Notes under the pieces: model-generated | What the model saw: the letters and a program-made list of their open reading frames with translations, nothing else | What the model was told of the DNA's origin: nothing | The model's database searches: none | Source of the DNA: Symbiodinium kawagutii | Lineage: Eukaryota; Sar; Dinophyceae; Suessiales; Symbiodiniaceae | Assembly: GCA_009767595.1 (NCBI GenBank) | Contig: VSDK01003676.1 | Span: 1,007,932 to 1,071,931 of the forward strand | Reading direction: 5' to 3' | Length of the DNA stretch: 64,000 bases | Shown here: positions 53,136 to 63,570 of the stretch, piece by piece | Layout of the letters: every line of letters begins with the position of its first letter | Numbering within the stretch: position 1 is the first letter of the stretch | Made by a program: the position numbers and the translations under genes

Positions 53136-53327
53136 GTAGGATGCCAGCATGGAATATTGGAAATAAACTATGTAATGATTGATTTTAATTACGTTTGATT
53201 GTAGTGGCTCAATGATGACTTGAATGGCTGGTTCAGACTAGCTGGGCAATAACCCACAACAGTACTTGTTACTGTAACCCTTGGGAAATAGAAGCCACTG
53301 CTCACCCACGTTGTTGGTTTCTGACAG

Positions 53328-53482
53328 TTTTCACTGCGTCGGTGCATCACCCCGGAAGCCCAACCGGCCCGCACCACTATGTTTGGGACGTGCATGGTGC
53401 CCGTGCACAGGTTCCACCTCATGAGAATGACCGCATTCCGGGTGACCACAAGATCACACAGTTCCTCAATATCAATCTTTGA
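53328..53482 (+). CDS. Putative terminal exon, unknown protein
   Basis: TTCTGACAG acceptor, then FTASVHHPGSPTGPH, HYVWDVHGARAQVPP and ENDRIPGDHKITQFL to TGA. Third positions are overwhelmingly G/C up to the last few codons. A strong coding call; family not recognised. Probably the same gene as the exon at 53024. Confidence 0.65.
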
Positions 53483-53618
53483 TGCTCATGCATGATTAAT
53501 GCTCAGATGCCGTCGGCCATATGTTTGTTTCAGACATTCACTGATTTGTACAATTGTTGATTTCACAGTGTGCTTATCACTTCTTTATTGAAGCCACAAG
53601 CTTGCTTGTCTTCATAAA

Positions 53619-53942
53619 ATGGGGACGCGCATCTCCGGACTGTTGTCGTTACACAACGCATCAGCCACATCCACAGCCACGAAGACATCAGCAACAAACA
53701 ATATCAATAACATGATCAACAGTTTTAGCTCTAGCCATTGCTCCTTTCGTGGCGAGGTCCGAACGGAAATGCAGCACGGCATGAACACCTTAAGGGAGGA
53801 AATCTTCAACATGCTCGAGGTAGCGATACCGACGTTGGTTGGACCCACCAGCTCGTGGTCAATGTTTGCTTCCGTTGAAGGGCATGGGTTGGATGCAACC
53901 AGCAACTGGAACTGGTTGCAATGCAACTATAACTATCACTGA
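53619..53942 (+). CDS. Putative small gene or first exon, unknown protein
   Basis: 107 codons from ATG. An Asn/Ser/Thr-rich N-terminus is followed by GEVRTEMQHGMNTLR and EEIFNMLEVAIPTLV (helical), ending in TGA. No splice sites needed. No family recognised. Confidence 0.4.
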   Translation: MGTRISGLLSLHNASATSTATKTSATNNINNMINSFSSSHCSFRGEVRTEMQHGMNTLREEIFNMLEVAIPTLVGPTSSWSMFASVEGHGLDATSNWNWLQCNYNYH

Positions 53943-55157
53943 TCATACTATCTACAATTACCTTTGCTTGCTTGGTTGGAAGTTTGGTTGTCGGTTTTTG
54001 AAGGGCATATGACTTAACGTAATTGGGACTAGCTGGGCAAGAATTACAGCCATGCAAAGGTCGCGGACATGAGTTTGGCAATTTGTAGGCATAAATTCCT
54101 GCATTGTCAGACGAATGTTTGCAACATTGCATACATGTACGCATTCATATGGACACATATATTGACACATGTTATTTTTTGCAACCTTTCTCCATGCGTA
54201 CCCGTGCGTTCATCTTTCATATAGGTTTGTGTATGCATGGTCATCCAACACACTTACATGAATTATTTGCAGGTAATGAGCACATGTGCTCAGGAGATGC
54301 ACTATACACATGTAAATTTTCACATGGCACGATATTGTCAGCCTTGATAACCCTTAGGGTCGTTAATTTGATGTACTGTGCAACCTTTGAGTTGAGGACA
54401 TGCCTTTTCAAGGGTCCCCGGCTGCGATTCAAGCACCAGATTTGTTGAAGCCTGGCTTAGCGAAGTTAGCAGCACCGCTTTTGGAGAAGTGTTTGTTTTA
54501 TATTTTATATACTCAAAATGGGTGCTGGAATTATACAAGACCAGGGTGCTATTGTTTTGTATGATATATATTTGTTCTTTAGGATTACTGTATAATGGAA
54601 GCCTTCCCACCTTTTTTTGTGGAGGGTGTTCAGAATCAGAACGGCAAAGGTAGTTTCACCACTGACCGAGTTTCCTCCCAGAAGATACGTTTTCACATCC
54701 AAGATGGTAGGTTTCCTCCTCTTCTTGGGTCGTTGTGGTGGAGCCAGGAACGTGAGCGATCAAGTGGTAGCCGAATGCAGCGCCTCGTTCTGCCAATCAT
54801 GGGCGATGTTGGATGGAATGTAGCAGCATAGGGATTGAGGTGGTTGATTTGTATGGAGTCAGATCATTGTCATGGATGCTTCATGAGGATGGTTGATGAT
54901 GATTAGTGATGATTAGTGATGAGAATTAACTGGACATTCAAGAGAATACGATGTGTCCTCCGAACCGACTCAACGACTTTGGCCTAGCTCGTCTAATTAT
55001 TCGCATCCACAATCCGCAGCTCAGTGAAGATGGATTCATTTCAGTGGTTTACATGTGTTCGCGATGGTTTCATAAACATGTTGCAGGCAATGTTTATTAT
55101 TTTTTGGGGTGTCATTTGAACTGTTTGCGAACGAAGGTTGTGAGTTGTGATCTGCAG
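53943..55157. other. Mostly non-coding stretch
   Basis: Near 54590-54830 several frames are open on both strands (a minus frame reads KRRKPTILDVKTYLL), without a clear winner. At 54885-54925 there is a short GATGATTAGT repeat. Confidence 0.35.
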
Positions 55158-55290
55158 GATGATTTCAAGCGGGGAAACGGATGGACCCCAACCGAATGGG
55201 CCTAGTGGAGGGCTCGGCCATGTCCCAGAAGAGCTGAAGATTGGTTGCACATCGTTGGAGCCAAGTTGCTGGAGAATTACGGTCAAATGA
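55158..55290 (+). CDS. Putative terminal exon, unknown protein
   Basis: GATCTGCAG acceptor, then MISSGETDGPQPNGP, SGGLGHVPEELKIGC and TSLEPSCWRITVK to TGA. Another frame stops early. Product unknown. Confidence 0.5.
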
Positions 55291-55780
55291 TCTGTTTCAT
55301 GATGCTGTATAGGCTATATATCATTTTAGGGATTGTAATCCTGCACTCCCTGGCCAAAAATTTATGAGACCCCCCCCCAACTATTCACAATTTGACTATT
55401 TGACTATGAAATTCATTCACTTGAAGGAGATGATGTTGTGAGGGAAACTGGGGTAACAGCCGGGTCCTTCCATTGCTATTGAAGTTTCAGCATCTTAGTG
55501 CTGGGAAATGTTGTTCAGAAGCACTTGTGCGTCCTAGGGGTCTGAATTCAAAATGCCACGATTCCACACCATGCCTTCGGTAGTGTTTTCAGCTATGACT
55601 GCTGGGTTGGGAGCATCAACCACTGCCACAACAGTTGCTTGCTGACTCAGATAGACGATTGCCGACAACCAGCAGTTGGGCCCATGACGCCATGGGAGTT
55701 CGGCGGCTCCAAGGTCTTTGATGGGAAACATCGACAAATTGCGGCAGCCGGGCACCCCAGCGAAGTTGGGGGCCGGCAAT

Positions 55781-55892
55781 GGATGCCATGGGTGCCATGG
55801 ATGCCATGGATGCCATGGATGCCATGGATGCCATGGATGCCATGGATGCCATGGATGCCATTGATGCCATGGATGCCATGGATGCCATTGGC
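55781..55892. repeat. 9-bp minisatellite (ATGGATGCC)n
   Basis: About twelve copies of ATGGATGCC with GTG and TTG variants. Every unit junction makes CCATGG. Explains the MPW, ASM and HPW repeat frames on both strands. Confidence 0.95.
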
Positions 55893-56366
55893 CCCGCGAA
55901 CCTACCTCCCTTTGAAGGTTTGGGTGGCCCAGGGTGGTCATCACTGTACTGAATGTCACGGTTTATGACCCTTGGTTCGTGATTTACTGTCGTCGCTGCT
56001 CCGACAGAGTGGGGCTTTTCGATGTTCCGTCAGGGCTTGAAAATTCTACCAGTTGAGTGACAACTGCCAGATAAGTGAACCACCAGGGAAATACACGCTG
56101 GTTAAGTTTTTGTTTTTTAAATATTTCCATCGGCTGATCCAAATGAACAAACCACTCACACTTTATTGTAAGAAATCACGATGGAGTTGGCAAAGCTGTT
56201 TGCTGGCAGATGGATCTGCGATTACTGATGTAACCCGCCAGCACTGACGAGTCACAGGGTGCAGCCGTAAGCAAACATCCACCCTATTATTTTGAAGGGA
56301 AAAATTGTGGGAGATAATTAAAAAGATGCTTCACAAGGAGATTTTGTCATACCCAGTTGCTTCAAG

Positions 56367-56508
56367 CTTTGTCGGCCTACATGGGTTGATCTTCTTGAAC
56401 CTCAAAGCTACTGCAATTGACATTCCGCTACGCCCGGCAGGGAACTCCCAAGAGATCCCCAGGTCAGTCGCCCTGGCTCTAACACCAGGAGCACGGAAGA
56501 GGGGGTGA
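56367..56508 (+). CDS. Putative terminal exon, unknown protein
   Basis: GCTTCAAG acceptor, then FVGLHGLIFLNLKAT, IDIPLRPAGNSQEIP and SVALALTPGARKRG to TGA. G/C-rich thirds toward the end. Product unknown. Confidence 0.45.
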
Positions 56509-56637
56509 TGAACATTCAGCTGGACCTTAGTCCTGCCATCAAGGCAGGCAAGCCGACGGGTTGCGGGTGACAGGTCGGCGCTGTTGTCGCGTTATGGCCT
56601 GCTCCATGTATGGCACCTCCAGGTATGCCCTGCCCAT

Positions 56638-56704
56638 ACCTGGCACATTTGGGAACTTCAAGAGCTGGCAAGTGGAATTGGCAGTGGCCTGACCCCATGC
56701 ACAT
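56638..56704 (-). CDS. Putative internal exon on the minus strand, weak
   Basis: The minus strand shows a good acceptor (CTTTTTTAAG) and a GCCAG|GTATGG donor. The frame reads WGQATANSTCQLLKF. A plus frame is open too (LHVWHLQVCPAHTWH). Confidence 0.35.
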
Positions 56705-56783
56705 CTTAAAAAAGCAAATCCTTGGAACAGAAGGGGTAGGCTGATCATGGCTGGTCTACGTGTCACAATGCCAGTTGCACGTT

Positions 56784-56897
56784 TGGGAGGTTCTTGAAAT
56801 AGGGAGGCCCCCAAATGATTGGTTTATTACTATGAACTATGAATGACTGATGACTGATATTGGATGATTCAAGGGTCACCTGTATTGAAAAACACAA
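56784..56897. mobile_element. Family C inverted-repeat element, diverged
   Basis: GGGAGGTTCTTGAAATAGGG at the left and TGTATTGAAAAACACAA at the right, with the CCCCCAAATGATT inner motif. Confidence 0.5.
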
Positions 56898-57172
56898 TTT
56901 TGCTGACTGATTCGGATTGGTAGTTGACCCTCATTCTTGCATGAGTTTTTTTGTGAGCAGAAATGATGTGCATTCTCAACAAAAATTGGAGGCTTCCGTT
57001 TCTCCCATACCGACTGAGCCACAATAAGAGGCCTGGTTTTCAAGCATTTGGGTTGTAAGTGAGAGTAATTACTGTGAGAGTAGCAGAATCAACTAACCGC
57101 GACCTGCCAGCGCTCATAGGCACACGGTAGGGCTCCTTTTCACAACTGACCATCGAACCTGGTGGGTGATAG

Positions 57173-57297
57173 CAGCGCCCAGGAGATGCAAAGACTGGAT
57201 CGCCAGCAGTCAGAGGCAGAGCATCATCGTGAACGATGCTGTGCAGATGGAGCTGGAAAAGATGGGTGATCCGATGCTGCTCATTCACGTTCTTTGA
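57173..57297 (+). CDS. Putative exon, unknown protein
   Basis: GTGATAG acceptor, then RRCKDWIASSQRQSI, then IVNDAVQMELEKMGD and PMLLIHVL to TGA, with almost all thirds G/C. A second frame (AQEMQRLDRQQSEAE) is open, and a 101-codon minus frame covers the block. A donor inside is possible. Confidence 0.5.
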
Positions 57298-57740
57298 TGT
57301 AATCATGCCCGCTGGTAATCTAGCGTGGTTGGCTGGCAAGACCACTCGCGGTTGATCATTTACCTATTGGAACCTGTAACTTTCAGCCGGCCATGTTTCA
57401 CTGGGTTGGTTCCTGGGAAATTTGATGTTGGAAACCCTTGCTTCAACCACCAAGCCGAGGGGGGGTTGCCAGGTCAATTTTCCCATCAACCATCAGTTGA
57501 AAAGCATGAATTAGCCATAAGTCAAGCACTATCGTTCGTTAGTAGCCCCTATATCCCCCTATGATTAACCATTAGTAATTAGGCACTACTTGTATTAAAC
57601 ATGAATTATCCATTATCCATCCCTTTGTTATCCCCTATTAGCCCTATTGTCCCCCTATTAGCCATCCCCCTATATCCCCCTTGTTACACCTAAATTAACC
57701 ATTATTTGGGAATCACCTTTGGGAATGTTTAGCGGTACAG

Positions 57741-57832
57741 GAGGGTCAGCGGCGTAGCTGCAAGGCGCGGCTGAAGCTGGAAGAACAGATCGAAAAGATG
57801 TCCCAGCAACTGACACAGGCGGAAGCTGGGGG
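57741..57832 (+). CDS. Putative internal exon, coiled coil
   Basis: CGGTACAG acceptor and CTGGGG|GTGAGC donor. Reads GQRRSCKARLKLEEQ, then IEKMSQQLTQAEAG, a clear heptad-like helix. Thirds mostly G/C. Probably an exon of a long coiled-coil protein, together with neighbouring plus-strand exons (inference). Confidence 0.65.
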
Positions 57833-57896
57833 GTGAGCAAGACGTAGCTTTTCAGCACTACTTGTTGCTGTGTTTCCGAATTGCTGTTGTTGTTGG

Positions 57897-57975
57897 TAAT
57901 GTTGGTTTCTGATTAGTATCTACCTGTTGGTTTCATCTATTTTTATTACTTTAGGGGGGTTACACTAATCAGAAA
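57897..57975. mobile_element. Family A MITE-like element, copy 3, right end replaced
   Basis: The left end and core are as in the other copies up to CACTAATCAGAAA. The final CCAACATTA is replaced by TTGTTGTTG repeat, so this copy has lost half a terminal repeat. It lies 65 bp after the exon at 57741, in its intron. Confidence 0.8.
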
Positions 57976-58251
57976 TTGTTGTTGTTGTTGTTGGTAATGG
58001 TGTTGTTCTCGCAATTATTTCTTAGTTTTGTTTGTTGTTTTTGTTCTTCTTCTGGTGGTGGGCGCCGAGCCCCCTTTGGTTTCCTACAAGCATCGTGTGG
58101 ACAATTTCGGTCAGGACATTGCTACGCATCATTCCTTGGGTTGAACTGACAATTAAACCAACATAGGTAGATCGGGAGAACACTCACATTTATTCAAAAT
58201 ACCAACTTTGAAATATCTCAAAATTGGGTGTTCTCCACATCAAACTGTCAG

Positions 58252-58324
58252 CGAAAACCAAGGCATAGACCCCAGGAATGCTGCTGCACCATCCATTGCC
58301 ATCCCATCTTTGGCACCGCGGCAG
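58252..58324 (+). CDS. Putative internal exon, unknown protein
   Basis: ACTGTCAG acceptor and GCGGCAG|GTAAAC donor, 73 bp. The preferred frame reads ENQGIDPRNAAAPSI, then AIPSLAPRQ. Clean borders. Confidence 0.5.
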
Positions 58325-58427
58325 GTAAACCTTCGGACTGACCTGGGGGAGGACCAGCCGGCGCCTGTGACGTGGATGGTCTCATGCCATTGGAACTTCA
58401 CGTGTCAGGTGATTGCAATCGGAATGT

Positions 58428-58554
58428 GGCTATGGGTCAAGCAGATGTCAAGCAGTTAGCCAACCAACTAAAGGGGGATAATAACCAGTAACAATAGGGA
58501 AAACAATGGTTAATGATGGGGAACCAGGGGTACAGGGTTTTGACACACAGTCAT
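58428..58554. mobile_element. Family B inverted-repeat element
   Basis: GGCTATGGGTCAAGCAGATG at the left and GGGTTTTGACACACAGTCAT at the right, with GGTTAATGATGGGGAACC inside. Confidence 0.7.
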
Positions 58555-58732
58555 GTAATGTAATGTGATGGCAGGTTCATATTGATCACCGCCCCTTGTC
58601 TGATGGTCACCAGCTATTTAGGGCACACTTAGCTTAGTTTTGCGTGGAGCTACCGCTGCGCACTCTCTAGTGCTGCTGTGTGCTTAGCACATTTCTTCGT
58701 AGAAATTTTCTGACCAATACCCTGTGCCCCAG

Positions 58733-58906
58733 CTGCTTTCCTCAAATGACCAGCCACTGCTGGGATACCCATGGTCACCTTTGGCCACCTTCGGCAGCTT
58801 GGACCTTCACCATGACTCCCACAGGAGAAGTTGCAGAGCATGGAGGCGAAGCAGGATCATGCGGAACCTTGGAGCGATGAAGTCTCAGAACTTCTACCGA
58901 GCTTAT
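58733..58906 (+). CDS. Putative internal exon, unknown protein
   Basis: GTGCCCCAG acceptor, then LLSSNDQPLLGYPWS, PLATFGSLDLHHDSH and SRIMRNLGAMKSQNF, with a GTGGTG that could be a donor. Thirds mostly G/C. Another plus frame is open. Confidence 0.45.
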
Positions 58907-59245
58907 GTGGTGATGAGTTATGACAGGTCATCAGGGGTCATCAGGGATATGAAACCCCTAGGTATGGTCATAATAAATGATGCAAAGTCATGGTGATAAG
59001 TCATGATTACCAAGTGATTTGATGATAAGTTATGATAGGTCATGTTTTGAAACCGCTAGGTATGGAGAACAATTTGTAATATGGATGTTTCATGAGTTCT
59101 GATTACTGACAGCAGCAGTGCAAGAACTGAACAAAATATTTAACATAGTGAGATGGATTCAAGATGATTCAAGTAGTAAGATGGTAACCCGGTAACCCTT
59201 GAAGAAGTGACTGACCTTTCGGTGATGGTCAGTCGTTTTTTGCAG
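58907..59245. other. Non-coding, imperfect duplication
   Basis: GTTATGA-AGGTCAT followed by GAAACC-CTAGGTATGG occurs twice about 115 bp apart (near 58917 and 59033), within TGAT-rich DNA. Confidence 0.5.
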
Positions 59246-59395
59246 CTCAGAAACTGCTTTGCAGCGTGGCCTTTCCGGTTTGATACAAGACCTCGTGTGA
59301 AACGACCGAGATCATGCGCTCTTCAAAGCATCATGTGCAATAAAAACGGTTTAAGCATCCCGGGGAAAGGTCCATATTATTTGGGATTGAGTTAG
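59246..59395 (+). CDS. Putative terminal exon, unknown protein
   Basis: A textbook acceptor (CGTTTTTTGCAG), then LRNCFAAWPFRFDTR, RVKRPRSCALQSIMC and NGLSIPGKGPYYLGL to TAG, 49 codons. Basic and aromatic composition. Family not recognised. Confidence 0.5.
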   Translation, partial: LRNCFAAWPFRFDTRPRVKRPRSCALQSIMCNKNGLSIPGKGPYYLGLS

Positions 59396-60318
59396 GGGGA
59401 TCTATGCTTAGATGGTCATGAGAGGGTCGTTGGAGTCATGACTTTCCTCACTGCACCTTTTATGTAAATCCTACTGGAAATCTATGTAATTGAATAGTCA
59501 AAGTCCATGAATGACATTCTTAATTCCAATTGAAAAAAACACATGAATTTCAAGTCATGGATGGAGACTAAGCTTCATATCACAAGATTTTGGGAGTCAT
59601 TGTGCAATTGCATATGTCGAACTCTGTGGGCCAGTTTCCCTTACCAACAGGACCAAATGAATAAACAAGCTAGCCACGCAAGAAACACAGTTTTGCCCTC
59701 CCCACATTTAGATAACAATAAAAAACACATATGTTATTGAAGTGTGTTATTACTGAACACCTTGTCACTTGTTGGAAGTAGATTGGCAGTGATCGATGGT
59801 GATTAGAGATGATGGTGTTGACAATGCTTTTGCTTGCATTGCTGATGTCATGAAGCTGGATCAGATTTCTTGGAGGGAGGGCGAGAGAGAGAGAGGAGTG
59901 AATTTTAGCAGTGGTGATGATGAAACATATGCTGGTGGTGATGATGGTGATAGCAATGACATCGTGTGCACGCAAAACACGCTTATTGCAACCTTTTTTT
60001 AAAATTTGCTGTTGACTTTGGGTGAAGCTCACCACCAGCACGTCAGTGTAGAAGTATTGTACATGCAGAACTGGCTGATGAACATAACTAAGGTACCAGC
60101 TTTGGTCAATCTAGCGATGCAATGACTGAATTGTTCGCCAACTTGTGGTGAATAATCGGCACGTCAAACAACAACCTTTGCATGTGGTTGTAGCTAAAAT
60201 ACATCTACCAGGACTGTAGAAACAAGAGGGAGAGAGAGTGTAAACCTAGTGCAATCACTTATAATTTTCAATAAGTAAAAGCCCCACCAAGGCGAAACCA
60301 CCCATTCCATGCGCTCAG
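59396..60318. other. Non-coding stretch
   Basis: AT-rich, with GATGATGG simple sequence near 59920-59950. No exon supported. Confidence 0.5.
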
Positions 60319-60468
60319 GAACAATTGCTTGCGGGCGTTGGGTTCTTAGAGCGACCGCAAGTTGGCATTGGGCACTGGACATCTGAAGCTGAAGCTGTGG
60401 TTGCTTTGGGGTTTGATGAACATGGGTGGTCAATAATCCTAAGTTGGGCAAACCTACTCAATCAGTAG
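60319..60468 (+). CDS. Putative exon, unknown protein
   Basis: GCGCTCAG acceptor, then EQLLAGVGFLERPQV, GIGHWTSEAEAVVAL and GFDEHGWSIILSWAN to TAG, with balanced globular composition. A GT inside (CATGG|GTGGTC) may be the real donor. Not recognised. Confidence 0.6.
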   Translation, partial: EQLLAGVGFLERPQVGIGHWTSEAEAVVALGFDEHGWSIILSWANLLNQ

Positions 60469-60824
60469 TGGAGTTTGGTAAATCACGGGCAACCTTGCCA
60501 ATCACTAATCATAGTGAACCACCAGGGTTTGTAATGATTGACAAGTTGCATGGCACATGGATGTCTAAGATTAATAGTTTCTTGATGGAACATGTTTTAA
60601 ATTGTTGATTGACTGCAGGTCCGTTTGCCAAGATGCAAGTGCTAGTTTTTATCAGCTTAATGTGGGTTTGATGCTGTATGCGCCCTCCCATTTGAGTGCT
60701 GGAAAATGAACCATTGGTGCAAGTGATTTATACTCATCACTCGTGATTTCTCAAGAAAATTGAGCATCCGTGACGGTGAGAACAGTCGTTGACGATACAC
60801 GACTGATATGTTTTCTCACTACAG

Positions 60825-60948
60825 ACTGGTCCATGGCCTCAAGTTTGGCCCCACGTGGCAGGTGCAGAAAAGCCAAGACATGCTGGCCATTTCTTTCGAG
60901 ACAGCGTCAGACGAGGCGGGTCTGGAAGTGCCCAAGGAAATATCCGTC
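60825..60948 (+). CDS. Putative internal exon, unknown protein
   Basis: CACTACAG acceptor and CCGTC|GTAACG donor. Reads LVHGLKFGPTWQVQK, then SQDMLAISFETASDE and AGLEVPKEIS. Third positions almost all G/C. One of the strongest exon calls by codon use. Family not recognised. Confidence 0.65.
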
Positions 60949-61478
60949 GTAACGGTCAGAATTGAACCAACTTCATGCGTTACCACAGGGATGTCATGGT
61001 GCTTAATGCCTTGAGGCCTTGTTCGTTCATCTCGTTGTTTCTGAAAAACGTTGACTACCTAATCCCAATCTGTCACTGTATTCGAGTAGTGCTCCATTGC
61101 TTTAGGTAGTCCTTTCACTGTGACGGCTTGGCGTGCCAGGAACATCAGGGAATCAAGGGTACCTCGCCTGAGTTGCTATACCTAACTTGTGAATTGAAAT
61201 TCTTTGCAGGGCAATATTGATGAGTTCAAAGCTCATTGTCGCAAATGACGGCCTAGGTTCCCGAACCTATCTATATATGTTTTCAGTTGGGCCAGTTCAT
61301 TGTGCAAATGTAGTGATGGGGACAATGCATTTTAATTCTAATAGCCAAGTTGCATGTGCCGCTAAGTGCCCTTGCATGTGCCGCTCAGTGCCCCTACATG
61401 AGACTGTGTGCCACTGGTTTTTTGGTTCAAGCGCTCTTGTGTCCTGCGGCCTTTGCGAGAATGTGATTGTTGTGCCAG

Positions 61479-61887
61479 CCACTGGCTGGACGCCGCCATG
61501 CAGAGAGCGTGCGAAATGGTACAAAGCTTGCTGAAAACCCAAGCAGCTTCACAAAGAACGCCCTACCACCCATTCTGTTGCCAAATTCTGCAGCTCATGG
61601 TAAAGGAGGGCCTGGTCCGCGGCTACACTGTGGAAGGAAATCGCATTACAGTGCTGTTGAAATACTACCAGGGTGCACCAGTGATTCGCAACATCCGGGT
61701 GGTGTCCAAACCCAGTCGCGACATTTGGTTGCTGCCGCACGAGTTGAAGTTCCGGACCAGGTACAACACCGGCCTTTGGATTATGCAGACCCCTGTGGGG
61801 GTCGTTTCACACAGGGACTGCATCGAGATGGGAATCGGTGGCAAGGTGATCTTTGCCGTGAACAACGGATACCAGCAATGGTGCTAG
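61479..61887 (+). CDS. Organellar ribosomal protein uS8 (bacterial-type S8), last exon
   Basis: Small-subunit ribosomal protein that binds the central domain of the small rRNA. Reads HWLDAAMQRACEMVQ at the start, then ILQLMVKEGLVRGYT, LLKYYQGAPVIRNIR, VVSKPSRDIW and the C-terminal uS8 signature region LWIMQTPVGVVSHRD followed by MGIGGKVIFAV, ending in TAG. The order and spacing follow bacterial S8 across its whole length (about 130 residues). The exon starts after GTGCCAG, so any targeting peptide is on an upstream exon not identified. Third positions strongly G/C. Mitochondrial is more likely than plastid from its divergence (inference). Confidence 0.88.
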
Positions 61888-62214
61888 AAAAAGAGAGTAT
61901 ATGCATGGCTTCGCGGCCGCAGGAGTGGGTTGTGAACCTCACCACCGAAGTTAGGGAATGATTAAGAACATATACAATAGATATTAGTTATTTTTAAGTC
62001 GATGTTGATAATAAAGTCAATGTATTATATTTCCTTGGGTTGAAGTCAACTGATGCCCCAAGTCGTCATTGGACGTTTAAACTTCCAGGCATTGAACTCG
62101 AGACAGCGATCAGAAGAGGCCTGCAGGGTGTGGGCCCGGTGCACCGAATGCCAAAGCGTTTGCTAAGACTACCACCTTGGTGATGTTACATCAACTTGTT
62201 ATATTTGTATATAT

Positions 62215-62311
62215 GGCTATGGGTCAATACTAACCAAGCAACTAATGGGGGATAAGAACCAACAACAATAAGTAAAACAATGGTTAATGATGGGGGAACC
62301 AGGGGTACAAG
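62215..62311. mobile_element. Family B element, right end lost
   Basis: GGCTATGGGTCAATACTAAC at the left, core GGTTAATGATGGGGGAACC, then unrelated AT-rich DNA in place of the right repeat. Confidence 0.65.
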
Positions 62312-62546
62312 TTTGCGTATATCAGTATTAATTTAGATATACTAGTACTAGTAAAGCTGGATACCAGGTTCTAATCTCACTGAAGTCAAGGGGTACTCTT
62401 AGTAGCCGTTCTGGAATTATCACTGAACATGACCGTACGATCGTCAGGCATGAGCACAAAGGCTCCACGAATTCACCAGCACAACAGGCAACCAATGGGT
62501 TTCACCCATCCCAGTGGCGGGTTTTTTCAGGTCTTAGCCAACAAAT

Positions 62547-62656
62547 GGGCGTTTCTCAAGCCATAGGGGACCCCAAAGTTATGGTTGCTTTGTTACTAAG
62601 CATGGTTAATGACTTGGATGCTTTGGCGGTATCCCCAGCTATTAAGAAACCACCAT
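62547..62656. mobile_element. Family C inverted-repeat element
   Basis: GGGCGTTTCTCAAGCCATAG at the left and GCTATTAAGAAACCACC at the right, with CCCCAAAGTTATGG inside. Confidence 0.65.
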
Positions 62657-62961
62657 TTGACCAGCAATAATTGGTGCTTTTCATGTTTTCAACATCTACC
62701 ACTTTGATTTTCTGATCGAAATAGTATTCTATTTGTACGAATATACAGGGTATGTTGGGCCAATCTACTATAAAGTTGGTTTGCCATGATGGGATGGATC
62801 ACTGTTATCGAAGTTTGTCAGCCAACCAAAGTTTTGCAAACGCAAATGCGTGGCGATTTCGCTGCGCTTCCATCTTTGATCCTTTGCACTTGAGGTTCTT
62901 CCCTCTTGGTAGCTTGGCGCGTGGTTCTAGACGCTTGTCGTTTCTTCAGTATGAACTTAAA

Positions 62962-63014
62962 TGGTGGGTGGGTTGACAGAAGCATATTTTTCACAATAAT
63001 GGTTGAAACCACTA
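62962..63014. mobile_element. Family D short inverted-repeat element
   Basis: TGGTGGGTGGGTTGACAG at the left and GGTTGAAACCACTAG at the right. Confidence 0.5.
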
Positions 63015-63570
63015 GTACTGCTCACGATGAACCACATCATTGCCATGAATATTCAAATGCTGCTACTTAACCGCGATTATTAGTAATTAAACAAATATTA
63101 GATGAGCATGCAAAGCCATTATACTAGGGTCTGGTGACATAGGAAAAGTGGCCTCTGGTGACATAGGATTTGGTACTGAAGTCCTATCTCATCATCCAAG
63201 AAATCACCACCCATTCAAAACCACATTACGCAAGATACCACATGACATAAGACTAAAGCTCCAAATACCATCTCCAGATCCATGACATAGGACTGTTCAT
63301 TGCAGGGTGATCTCCAAAATTCCGCTCTGGCAGCAGTTCCCTGATGACATAGGCCAGAAATGGCAAAAGTGACTCTGTTGATGACATACGGTTTTACTTA
63401 CATGGGGTTCGTTTACTAAGTGCTACGTCATTAGCCCCACTATTAGCCCCTAGTATACTTAGCCGCTATAATATAACCATAACCATTCAAAACCACCAAT
63501 GAACCATGATATTCGAAACCCATTTAACCATGACTACATAACCATTCAAGCCATCCAAACCCATCATGCT

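Noticed and set aside
55534..55959. Minus-strand frame of 141 codons with HPW repeats
   Set aside because: Mostly the 9-bp minisatellite; the non-repeat ends are short and without splice support.
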